A stretch of 61,135 bases of DNA from Planctomycetaceae bacterium (lineage in GTDB: Bacteria; Planctomycetota; Planctomycetia; Planctomycetales; Planctomycetaceae): assembly GCA_020426345.1 (NCBI GenBank), contig JAGQQE010000002.1, positions 1-61,135 on the forward strand, in the 5' to 3' direction. The notes beneath the pieces were generated by a model. It did no database searches and was not told the DNA's origin. It worked only from the letters and a program-made list of their open reading frames with translations. This document shows positions 53,651 to 61,135 of the stretch, in pieces; position 1 is the first letter of the stretch, and each line of letters opens with the position of its first letter. The translations under genes and the position numbers were made by a program.

Positions 53651-54646
53651 TCATTCGGTTCTTAGGGGGCGTCGCATCAGTTCCTCTGTCGCCTCCGAAG
53701 GGGCTTTGCCCTGAAAGAGGACAGCATAGACTTCTCGCGCAATTGGCATATCGATTTTCCTTTGGACAGCCAGATCGACGATACTGCGTGTTGTGGCCAC
53801 ACCTTCTGCGACCGCATGCATAGACGCTTCGATCTCAGTCAGGCTCTGACCTTGGCCGAGCAGTTCGCCGACCCGTCGATTTCGGCTATGTTGACTACAA
53901 CAGGTGGCTGTGAGGTCGCCAATTCCGGCGAGCCCGAAAAACGTCTCGGCCTGCGCACCCATTCGCATTCCAAAACGAACCATTTCTGCCAGTCCTCTGG
54001 TCAAAAGCGCGGAACGTGCATTGTCTCCGTAACAAAGACCGTCGCTGATTCCAGCGGCAATGGCCATTACGTTCTTCAGGGCACCAGCCAGTTCAACACC
54101 CAGCAAATCGTTGTTGGCATACACACGCAGCGCGTCATCCGAAAACAGAATCTGTACTTTTTCGGCAGATGCCAGATCATCGCAGGCTGCAACCACACTG
54201 GCTGGTTTACCGCGAGCCACTTCTTCCGCGTGACACGGACCACCAAATGCAACGACGGGGCGTTCGCCGAGCAACTCCTGAACGATTTGACTGGGCCGAA
54301 TCAACGTTTCATTTTCGATGCCTTTGATGGCGCTCACGATCAGACTGGACTCAGGAATGCAGGACACCAGCGACTGCAGCGCCGAACGCAGACCCTTTGT
54401 AGGGATGCAAACCACAATGTAATCGGCCGCCTGAAGTGCCTCTTCGGCATTGGATGTTACATTCACTGACGATGGAAGACGAACACCGGGAAGCAGTCGA
54501 CTGTTTTCTCGTGTTTCCTGAATATGTCGTGCAAACGTCGCGTTACGTGCCCAAAGCTGCACGTTATGGCTTCCGCCACGTGCGAGGATGCAGGCACAGG
54601 CGGTTCCCATCGACCCCGCGCCAAGAATCGCAATTTTCTCGCTCAT
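53651..54646 (-). CDS. gpsA: Glycerol-3-phosphate dehydrogenase [NAD(P)+]
   Basis: A 331-residue enzyme making sn-glycerol 3-phosphate from dihydroxyacetone phosphate for phospholipids. The NAD fold is ILGAGSMGTACA (7-18). SAIKGIENETL, GGPCHAEEVARGKP, and the catalytic-site VELAGALKNVMAIAAGISDG with its Lys and FGLAGIGDLTATC are intact. ATG at 54646; the gene lies 53 bases after hrpA, in the same orientation. Length is normal. Confidence 0.95.
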   Translation of the reverse strand: MSEKIAILGAGSMGTACACILARGGSHNVQLWARNATFARHIQETRENSRLLPGVRLPSSVNVTSNAEEALQAADYIVVCIPTKGLRSALQSLVSCIPESSLIVSAIKGIENETLIRPSQIVQELLGERPVVAFGGPCHAEEVARGKPASVVAACDDLASAEKVQILFSDDALRVYANNDLLGVELAGALKNVMAIAAGISDGLCYGDNARSALLTRGLAEMVRFGMRMGAQAETFFGLAGIGDLTATCCSQHSRNRRVGELLGQGQSLTEIEASMHAVAEGVATTRSIVDLAVQRKIDMPIAREVYAVLFQGKAPSEATEELMRRPLRTE

Positions 54647-54699
54647 GGATCCACTCGTTCTTCTGTTTCAAAACAAACTCGGCTGCCCATTCCGAAGGG

Positions 54700-57600
54700 T
54701 CAAATCGAATCCATCACACGTTCCCACTGTTCGTCCAGTTTGCGTGTGGAGACCTGGATGGCTGTTCCAAGTTTCTGAGCGAACAGCGACACGCGATATT
54801 CTTCCAGCATCCATCGATAGTGATTGAGCATTGCACTCGTTCGATTCGTTTGCTGAAGCTGTGCCTTCAGATTTGTGTACCGTTCTGACCAGGGGGAGAA
54901 TTCGCGTTGAAGGCTTTGCTCGGTGCGAAGGCCACCTGAATTCAGTCGCTGGATTCTCTGGCGAATCGTTGTCAGATATCGCGGAAACTGGATGAGCCAC
55001 GGCCAGGGGGTTTCTCCGAGTGTGTTCTGGTGAAACAGTTCCGACAGTTGTGACTTCATGTCATTCAGCAAATCGGTCCACCCGGGACCACTTGTTCGGT
55101 CCAGGAGCAGTCTGGTTTCATGCAGTTGTGTAAACAGAACAGGGAAGAACTGGGCGAATTCCTGCGCGACGATTCCCAGGCGGTTTCGACCCAGTTGAAC
55201 GCACTGGTTGAATGACGTTTGTGTGCGAGGCAACTGTTTGTCTGACAGGAACGCTCGATCCACCAGCAGCAGCATCAGTTGATGATTGATGTCGAAATCG
55301 CGTATTGTGGCGGCCATCATACGAACGTGGCCGATCTTTGGCAGGTTATCGATCTGAGATTTAATCCGTTTCCTTTCCGTCAGCATAATCAGCCTTCGCA
55401 GGCCCGATCGATGGACGATGTTCGATTCTTCCGGTGCCTGACAGAGCGTTAAAGCGACGGATGTGATGTCGTCGCGAATGGCGGGGAAAGCATGCAGTTT
55501 CATGCCGGCGCGAGCAATGTCGATTGTTGTCGGAACGTCAGCGAATTCCCAGGCGGTAAATCCGGTTCGGTGCCATTGTTTCTCTTCAGGCGACGGGCCG
55601 GAGTTACTGACTGCTTCTTTGTGTTTGGCGACAAACGTGTCACGAAGTGATGACAGCTCACAACCTTCGGCAAGTATTTTCCCCTGGTCATTAACGACGC
55701 GGATATGGAACTTCAGGTGATCCGGCAGATTTGTCGTATCGAATGATTTGGGTTCGATGCGTTCTCCGGAAATCTGGCTGAGCTGTCCGGCGGTTGCCGC
55801 CAGTAAGTCCCCTTTGCCAAAGTCAAGATTGGCGACGACCAGTTTTGCTGTATCAGGAGCAGGAACGAAGTGACGCCGCTGGGATTTTGGTAACGATCGA
55901 ATCAATGCGAGTACTTTTTGCTCCAGCAACCCGGGTACCAGCCAGCTCAAACGAGATTCCATGAGTTGCCCCAGCCCTTCGGCCGGTACGGTGACCGTCA
56001 CACCGTCCGCATCTTTTCCGGGATCGAGCTGATAGGTCAAAGGCAATTCCATCACGCCGAATCGTGCCGTTTCAGGAAAACGCTCCGCATGATCATGATG
56101 CTCGTCAGCATGGATGAACTGATGAACGTCAAATCTCAGCAGAGACTGATCCCGAGTGGCTGCGCGGCGATACCAGCGTTTCAGTGTGTCCCGGTCTGCC
56201 ACGTCTTCCGGTATCCGCTCGCTGTAAACGGCGAACAGCATTTCATCCGTTGGCAACAAATCGTGACGACGGGTTCGATGCTGCAACTCTTGAATCTGAT
56301 TCAGAATGTCTTTGTTGTGTTTGAGGAATGGAAAATCCTGCCCCCATCCTTTTCGTTGATTCCCACCGGGATTCGACGAACGACCGGGAGTCAGGCGAGA
56401 TCGACTGCCAGTTGTGAGGGCCTCTTCTTCTTCGGCCCATTCGGATTCTCTTTCGTCTTCTGTATCTCCAAAGAGGAGCCCGAATTCGACAAGCCCATGC
56501 TGGATGAACAGTTCTCTGGCTTTGGCTGCATCAATTCTGGCCAGCGGTACTTTGCGACGTGGCACGATCGGCATGCCCCAGAGTGTGACTTTTTCAAAAA
56601 TCATCACGTTGCCGGCGTTTGGGTCCCAGTGCGGCTGAGAGTACTCGCGACTGACAAGGTGTGCCGCCAGCGGTTCAATCCATTCGGGCTGGATTCTGGC
56701 AACGGTTCGAGCGAAGCGTTTGCTGGTTTCGACCAGTTCGGCCGCGACGATCCATTTCGCACCCTTTGGCGCCAGGGCGGACCCCGGCCAGAGTACGAGT
56801 TTGTTGCCGCCCGCTCCGCTGTAGTCGCCTTCCACTGTTTGCCATGCAATATTCGCCAGCAGTCCGGTCATCAGTGAGCGATGAATCGAGGGCATGTCGT
56901 TGCGTCGATCCTTCAGGGGATGAAGTCGTGCAGCTTTGGCAATGTCCTTGTCATCGCTTTCGGAGAGGAGATCTTTCAGCTGACGATGCACATCAACCCA
57001 TTCGCGCATTCGCAGCCACGACAGAAAGTTTTGTTGACACCATTTTCTAAGCTGGCTGTTGGAAAGGCTCTTTTTTCTTTCGTGCCAGGTATCCCACAGA
57101 TTCAGCAGCGTCATGAAGTCTGAGTCTCGATGCCTGAACTGCGAGTGCGCTTCGTCGGCCTGCTGTTGTTTGTCGATTGGTCGTTCGCGGGGGTCCTGAA
57201 TTTCCAGTGCGGCAGCGATGGCAAGAACTTCGGGAAAGGCCTGTTCGTCGATGGAAGCAAGAATAATTCGGCTGATACGGGGATCCACCGGCAGACGCGA
57301 CATGCGGCGTCCGGTGTCGGTCAGTTGACCGGACGAATCGATCGCGCCGAGTTCTTCAAGTGTTCTATATCCCTCGCGAACGGTCGATGTGCGTGGCGGA
57401 TCGAGAAACGGAAACTCTTCGATCGCACCGAGACGCAGAGAAATGGTCCGCAGAATGACGGACGCGAGGTTGGTTCGCTGGATCTCGGGTGTCGTGAATG
57501 GGTCACGGGCGGCAAAATCCTGTTCGCTGTAAAGACGAATACAGACCCCGGGCCCGATACGTCCGCAACGCCCGGAACGCTGATTCGCTGAAGCCTGAGA

Positions 57601-58920
57601 CACAGGTTCTACCGGCAGACGCTGCATCCGCGATCGTGCCGAATAGCGGCTCATACGCGCCGTTCCGGTATCGATGACGTATCGAATGCCCGGTACGGTC
57701 AGCGAGGATTCTGCGACGTTGGTGGCCAGTACAATGCGCCGGTGCTGGAAGGGCTGAAAAACCTTATCCTGTTCTGCACTGGAAAGACGGCCAAACAAAG
57801 GGACGATTTGTGTCAATTGATGGCCGGAATCCCCCGGGTATCGGCGGCCGCTGAGCTTCTTGTCAACTTCGCGGATGTCACGTTCTGTTGGCAGGAAAAC
57901 CAGAATGTGACCACTGTCAATTGAGGCCAGCTCATCCACCGCGTCAACGACGCCATCGATCCAGTCCCGGTCTTCACTCTCCCGTCGATTGGGCCCTGAG
58001 CGGCCCGTTGCGGGAGTTGCTTTTGGAGGGCCTGTCCGAACGCGAACGCGGGAGGCAGGATCAGCGTTGTCATAATCGCCGAGTTCCTCGCGATACGCTT
58101 CGGCCAGCGACATACCGTCGACTTCCAGTGGTCTGTACCGCAACTCAACGGGATACGTCCGCCCGGACACCATCAGCACCGGGGCAGGATTGCCGTCCGT
58201 CTCAAAATGCGAAGCAAAGCGCTCGGCATCAATAGTGGCTGAGGTGATAACCAGTCGCAGGTCGCGGCGCCGTGGAAGCAGTCGTTTCAGGTAACCCAGA
58301 AGGAAATCGATATTCAATGACCGTTCGTGGGCTTCGTCGACGATAATCGTGTCGTACTGATCGAGAAAACGATCCGTTTGCGTTTCGGCCAGCATGATGC
58401 CGTCGGTCATCAGTCGGATAAGAGTACGAGGCCCGGATTGATCCCCGAATCGGATTCGGTATCCCACCTGCTGACCCAGCGTGCAGTTTAATTCCTGAGA
58501 GAGCCGAGCGGCAATTGATCGTGCTGCAATGCGGCGTGGCTGCGTATGACCGATCACTCCGCCAATACCGCGTCCCAGTGCCAATGCGATCTTGGGAAGT
58601 TGCGTGGACTTGCCTGACCCTGTTTCGCCGCATACCACCACAACCTGATGTTGCCGGATGGCTTCCGAGATTTCGTCGCGACGTTCGACGACGGGAAGCT
58701 GTTCGTCCCACGTGATTGCCGGCAAGGCCCGAGCACGTTCCTCACGCAGCGTTATGGATTTCGACAACTGTGCCTGTAGTTTGCTGAGCAATCGATCAAA
58801 TGGCTTCCCGGACTTTCGATTCGCCTCCACCGCGCGCAGCAGTTTTCGGAGCGAGAATACATCAGAATGCATCGCGGTTTGAATGGCGGCATTCAGTTCC
58901 TGGAAGTCTGTCATGTTCAC
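54700..58920 (-). CDS. hrpA: HrpA-type ATP-dependent RNA helicase
   Basis: A 1406-residue DEAH RNA helicase of the HrpA family. Motif I is VCGETGSGKSTQLP (about 97-109), Ia HTQPRRIAARSIA, motif II IIVDEAHERSLN (195-198 is DEAH), motif III ITSATIDAERF and motif VI QRSGRCGRIGPG. The C-terminal 700 residues contain the oligonucleotide-binding fold and the DUF3418 helicase-associated region. In other bacteria HrpA rescues stalled ribosomes and processes mRNA. It starts 12 bases after the universal stress gene, so the two are co-transcribed. Confidence 0.93.
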   Translation of the reverse strand: MNMTDFQELNAAIQTAMHSDVFSLRKLLRAVEANRKSGKPFDRLLSKLQAQLSKSITLREERARALPAITWDEQLPVVERRDEISEAIRQHQVVVVCGETGSGKSTQLPKIALALGRGIGGVIGHTQPRRIAARSIAARLSQELNCTLGQQVGYRIRFGDQSGPRTLIRLMTDGIMLAETQTDRFLDQYDTIIVDEAHERSLNIDFLLGYLKRLLPRRRDLRLVITSATIDAERFASHFETDGNPAPVLMVSGRTYPVELRYRPLEVDGMSLAEAYREELGDYDNADPASRVRVRTGPPKATPATGRSGPNRRESEDRDWIDGVVDAVDELASIDSGHILVFLPTERDIREVDKKLSGRRYPGDSGHQLTQIVPLFGRLSSAEQDKVFQPFQHRRIVLATNVAESSLTVPGIRYVIDTGTARMSRYSARSRMQRLPVEPVSQASANQRSGRCGRIGPGVCIRLYSEQDFAARDPFTTPEIQRTNLASVILRTISLRLGAIEEFPFLDPPRTSTVREGYRTLEELGAIDSSGQLTDTGRRMSRLPVDPRISRIILASIDEQAFPEVLAIAAALEIQDPRERPIDKQQQADEAHSQFRHRDSDFMTLLNLWDTWHERKKSLSNSQLRKWCQQNFLSWLRMREWVDVHRQLKDLLSESDDKDIAKAARLHPLKDRRNDMPSIHRSLMTGLLANIAWQTVEGDYSGAGGNKLVLWPGSALAPKGAKWIVAAELVETSKRFARTVARIQPEWIEPLAAHLVSREYSQPHWDPNAGNVMIFEKVTLWGMPIVPRRKVPLARIDAAKARELFIQHGLVEFGLLFGDTEDERESEWAEEEEALTTGSRSRLTPGRSSNPGGNQRKGWGQDFPFLKHNKDILNQIQELQHRTRRHDLLPTDEMLFAVYSERIPEDVADRDTLKRWYRRAATRDQSLLRFDVHQFIHADEHHDHAERFPETARFGVMELPLTYQLDPGKDADGVTVTVPAEGLGQLMESRLSWLVPGLLEQKVLALIRSLPKSQRRHFVPAPDTAKLVVANLDFGKGDLLAATAGQLSQISGERIEPKSFDTTNLPDHLKFHIRVVNDQGKILAEGCELSSLRDTFVAKHKEAVSNSGPSPEEKQWHRTGFTAWEFADVPTTIDIARAGMKLHAFPAIRDDITSVALTLCQAPEESNIVHRSGLRRLIMLTERKRIKSQIDNLPKIGHVRMMAATIRDFDINHQLMLLLVDRAFLSDKQLPRTQTSFNQCVQLGRNRLGIVAQEFAQFFPVLFTQLHETRLLLDRTSGPGWTDLLNDMKSQLSELFHQNTLGETPWPWLIQFPRYLTTIRQRIQRLNSGGLRTEQSLQREFSPWSERYTNLKAQLQQTNRTSAMLNHYRWMLEEYRVSLFAQKLGTAIQVSTRKLDEQWERVMDSI

Positions 58921-58932
58921 CGGGGCAATTCG

Positions 58933-59889
58933 TCAGAACTGCAGAGGGCATTTAAAGTCATCAGGCTTGATGACAATCAACGAGCAGGAAACCTCAGAAA
59001 GAAGCGTCTCGGCGGTATTTCCAAGGACCATCCCCGAAACACCTCCACGAGCCTGGGATGCCATGACAACAACATTGATGTTCAGGTTCTGGATTGCGTT
59101 GAGAATTCCAACATCAGCTGGACCGCTTGCCACCTTGACCTGAACACCGTTTTCAAGAGTTCGGAAGTCTGTTTGCGCAAGCTGATCATGAACGCGGTGC
59201 GTCGCTTCCTCAATTGACCGGGCACGCATCTCTTCCAGCTGCTCAACTGATACGCCGGTGCGTCGCATGTAACGTTCCACTGTCCCTTCCGCGACGTGCA
59301 GAACGCTCAGTCGTGACGGAATGCACTTCGCCAATCCGACTGACAGACCAAGAATGTCTCCGCCAATTTCGGTTAAATCCGTTGTCGCCAGGATATCGAG
59401 TCGATCGTCGTCATCCGGCACTGCTTTCACCAGCCAAACCGGGCCGCACGCATACCGCAGTAACTTGAGTCCAGTGCTGCCAAACAACGCTCGGCTCACC
59501 GCTCCGACGGGCCTGCTTCCACAAATAATCATGGTGTCGTCTGCGTTCCCCGCCACGCGAAGCAGTTCCATCCATGGCTTGCCGACGCCCACAACACATT
59601 CAACGACAATATTTGATTCGGTCGCATACTGTGCAGCCAGATCCTGCAAAACGCTGTTGGCCTCTGTCAATGCGACTTCATGATCTCGTCGTGCCTGCTC
59701 CGCACTTCCAAACCAGCCCGCGTTTGGTTCCGGTAGAACAGTGACCAGGCTGACCGGCAGCTTGGCGGAAGCAGCGAGCTGGAAAGCCTGTCGCACGGCC
59801 AGACGTGAAGGTGCTTCCAGGTTGGCCGCATCCCATGGATGCGACGGTGGCATCTCGATCCCGACAACGATTTTCTTGACCAGATACAT
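58933..59889 (-). CDS. Tandem universal stress protein
   Basis: A 318-residue protein with two UspA domains. The first (about 1-150) begins YLVKKIVVGIEMPPS and ends with IICGSRPVGAVSRALFGSTG, a nucleotide-binding G-x-x-G-x9-G-S/T motif. The second (about 165-318) begins LDILATTDLTEIGG and has VVMASQARGGVSGMVLGNTA. Both ATP-binding loops look usable. Start at 59889 (ATG) is chosen over 60015 because the preceding residues look unlike a USP. It lies 12 bases upstream of hrpA and downstream of the pqiA-like gene. Confidence 0.9.
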   Translation of the reverse strand: MYLVKKIVVGIEMPPSHPWDAANLEAPSRLAVRQAFQLAASAKLPVSLVTVLPEPNAGWFGSAEQARRDHEVALTEANSVLQDLAAQYATESNIVVECVVGVGKPWMELLRVAGNADDTMIICGSRPVGAVSRALFGSTGLKLLRYACGPVWLVKAVPDDDDRLDILATTDLTEIGGDILGLSVGLAKCIPSRLSVLHVAEGTVERYMRRTGVSVEQLEEMRARSIEEATHRVHDQLAQTDFRTLENGVQVKVASGPADVGILNAIQNLNINVVVMASQARGGVSGMVLGNTAETLLSEVSCSLIVIKPDDFKCPLQF

Positions 59890-60059
59890 TGACTTCGAGT
59901 CTCTCGGCTTTGATGGAGTGTGGAAATCCAGCGGACCAGGGAGGAGTCCGGAACCGCAAGTGGACCGTATCAATTGGGCTGTATGATGACTCTCATTGAA
60001 CTTCCGGCAAGTCATTCCAGAGGTATTTCGTCGTTCCGCATTCGGTCAGATCACCAGGG

Positions 60060-60100
60060 TTAGCTGTCCGTTGAAGAACCGGGACAGGCTGTTAGGTTAG
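60060..60100 (+). repeat. MITE-like element, copy 5 (reduced)
   Basis: A shortened copy: TTAG, then CTGTCCGTTGAAGAACCGGG and ACAGGCTG (60064-60091), then TTAG and GTTAG. The 28-base core is a small inverted repeat CTGTCC ... GGACAG, the left hairpin of the full elements, joined to the end GGCTG of the right arm. The perfect TTAG direct repeats (60060-60063 and 60092-60095) look like target-site duplications. The tail overlaps the pqiA-like stop (60097-60099). Confidence 0.75.
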
Positions 60101-60699
60101 ACCGCCGCATCGCTGTCTTCCCAGATCGCATGTGGATCAAAGGTAATAGACGCGACCATGCTCATCGCGACACATGCGACAAATGCGATGACTGCTGGCC
60201 CGAACTGAAAGTGCACGAGGTTGCCGAGTTTGACCAGCATGACCAGAAATGCCAGCAGCATCACGTCCATCATACTCCATTTTCCGAGGTGTTCCATGAC
60301 CTGGAGCGTTATCGCTTTGTGCCTGCGATGGAGGAATTCGAGCAGACTCAGTTCGAGCAGAAGGACAATCTTCGTGAATGGGAAAATGATTGAAAACAGC
60401 AGAACCACGCCTCCTACCAGCCAGCTGCCGTGTTTCAGAAGATCGACGATTCCGCCCAGTATACTCGACTGTTGACGAATCCCCAGTTTCTCGATTTCCA
60501 GGATTGGGCAGAGTATGGCTGGCCAGAACAGGATGAAAGCGCCCAGGGCCGCAGCGGCGGTTCGGCTGGCAGATTCGCGACGCAGTCCGGGCATGGCGAT
60601 CCTCGCTCCGCAGCGCGTGCAGGACGCTCGCTCGCTGGCCCGTAATTCAGGTAGTTCATGAATCAGCCCGCAGCAGTGGCAGCCACGAAGACTTCCCAT
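60097..60699 (-). CDS. Paraquat-inducible protein A-like membrane protein
   Basis: A 200-residue PqiA-like inner-membrane protein. The N terminus has two zinc-ribbon-like pairs, CHCCG and CTRCGAR, then four TM segments: AAALGAFILFWPAILCPILE, GGVVLLFSIIFPFTKIVLLL, MMDVMLLAFLVMLVKLGNLV and VIAFVACVAMSMVASITFD. PqiA acts with periplasmic MCE proteins in lipid transport; no MCE gene is adjacent. ATG 60699 is preceded by GGAAG; a longer frame to 60783 is possible. The stop is the TAA in the tail of repeat copy 5. Confidence 0.88.
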   Translation of the reverse strand: MGSLRGCHCCGLIHELPELRASERASCTRCGARIAMPGLRRESASRTAAAALGAFILFWPAILCPILEIEKLGIRQQSSILGGIVDLLKHGSWLVGGVVLLFSIIFPFTKIVLLLELSLLEFLHRRHKAITLQVMEHLGKWSMMDVMLLAFLVMLVKLGNLVHFQFGPAVIAFVACVAMSMVASITFDPHAIWEDSDAAV

Positions 60700-61020
60700 A
60701 GTTGGATTCTTCCGTTGAACGTTTTCGAAGGCTCGAACAAGTTCTCGAGTACCGTAACACTGATGGATGGCAGAGACAGACATGATCGTAGTCTGGTGGC
60801 CCGCACTATTCCTTGGCCTGAAGGGCTTCTGTACTCCGGATGTCCTTCATATCGGCGCGGTTAGGAATGATCACAATCCGTCACTGAAATTTCCACACGC
60901 AGATCTTACCATTCGGCATCAGAGATTGGCCAGCAGACCAATCAGGCTGTCAAAAGATCCAGCTCTGGAATTTCGGGGCGACGACTGCGAAGAAACCAGC
61001 AATAATCGGGAGAATGTGAA
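60700..61020. other. Divergent intergenic region
   Basis: This is between the pqiA-like gene (minus) and the partial secreted gene (plus). Open frames here have no protein-like features. No clear promoter hexamers are seen. GGGAG lies about 11 bases before the ATG at 61021. Confidence 0.35.
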
Positions 61021-61135
61021 ATGCGGGCGATGATTCTGATCATGTTTTGGACCACACTTCCGATTGGTATCGTCCCGAACGTCGTCGGTGATGAGAGTGC
61101 GCTCGCAGCCCGCATGAAGGAATTGGGAGGTGTCG
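61021..61135 (+). CDS. Partial secreted protein, cut by window edge
   Basis: Only the first 38 codons are seen. They begin RAMILIMFWTTLPIGIVPNV, a hydrophobic signal, followed by ESALAARMKELGGV. GGGAG lies upstream of the ATG. The mature start resembles the beginning of planctomycete leucine-rich-repeat proteins (Ala-rich helix ending LGG), but there is too little sequence for an assignment. Confidence 0.65.
   Translation, partial: MRAMILIMFWTTLPIGIVPNVVGDESALAARMKELGGV

Noticed and set aside
60767-61033. Open frame of 88 codons in the divergent region
   Set aside because: No ribosome site and no protein-like pattern; it ends inside the next gene's start.
1-61135. tRNA-like TTCGAATCC/TTCGAATTCC strings
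   Set aside because: They occur inside clear coding regions and have no cloverleaf; no tRNA was found in the window.

Overview
The window looks like a chromosomal segment of a planctomycete (phylum Planctomycetota). The evidence is gene content: a DUF1559 pseudopilin-like protein, a DUF1080 (3-keto-disaccharide hydrolase) protein, a DUF1501 Tat protein, a large protein ending in the planctomycete-type haem-binding module, a sulfatase, a DUF6268-type barrel and many secreted proteins of moderate GC. I saw no rRNA, tRNA, CRISPR array, phage or complete insertion sequence. Genus cannot be assigned from the sequence alone.

Layout. 0.3-2.2 kb: secreted DUF1080 protein overlapping an LPG-synthase-type membrane protein. 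2.2-4.9 kb: imuA-imuB mutagenesis pair (minus strand) with a candidate SOS operator-promoter. 5-9 kb: an unknown gene, a 732-bp gene-poor stretch with a possible broken gene, a DUF1559 protein, a small anchored protein and a VOC protein. 9-14 kb: secreted esterase-like protein and a 1161-residue cupredoxin/cytochrome protein. 14.2-19.4 kb: a membrane-anchored DUF2235 hydrolase with a possible lectin-like tail, a Tat protein, and a lipoprotein with an HEGGH motif. 19.4-25.5 kb: the most interesting locus, a three-gene minus-strand operon encoding an FHA-EAL protein, an AAA+ ATPase with a winged-helix-like N terminus, and a Ser/Thr kinase fused to a tubulin-like GTPase domain. 25.7-34.5 kb: AddA/RecB-like helicase-nuclease, citrate synthase, dapB, DUF6268 protein, DEAD-box helicase. 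34.7-42 kb: ClpP-like protein, sulfatase, YgfZ-like protein, large metzincin-like metalloprotease and a very clear terminator. 42.2-45.6 kb: cpaF-tadB-tadC. 45.7-50.6 kb: lutC-lutB, M50 protease and DUF1501 protein. 50.9-61.1 kb: AmpG-like MFS protein, then a minus-strand run pqiA-like, tandem universal stress protein, hrpA, gpsA, TIM-barrel protein, and the start of a secreted protein cut by the window edge.

Two structures cut across the genes. First, five copies of a short (about 100 bp) terminal-inverted-repeat element lie at 8.9, 30.6, 33.1, 41.8 and 60.1 kb. Four of them start or end exactly at a gene's stop codon, and they are flanked by YTAR-like tetranucleotides, so they look like MITEs of an IS5-like transposase. 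Second, a perfect TGTTGA-N9-TCAACA palindrome overlaps the -35 box of imuA and is a candidate damage-response operator.

Functionally the window mixes housekeeping genes (gltA, dapB, gpsA, hrpA), DNA damage tolerance and repair (imuAB, addA-like), secreted degradative enzymes, and a putative phospho-signalling/cytoskeletal module that may connect Thr phosphorylation (kinase, FHA) to c-di-GMP turnover (EAL). All functions are read from sequence motifs without database search.
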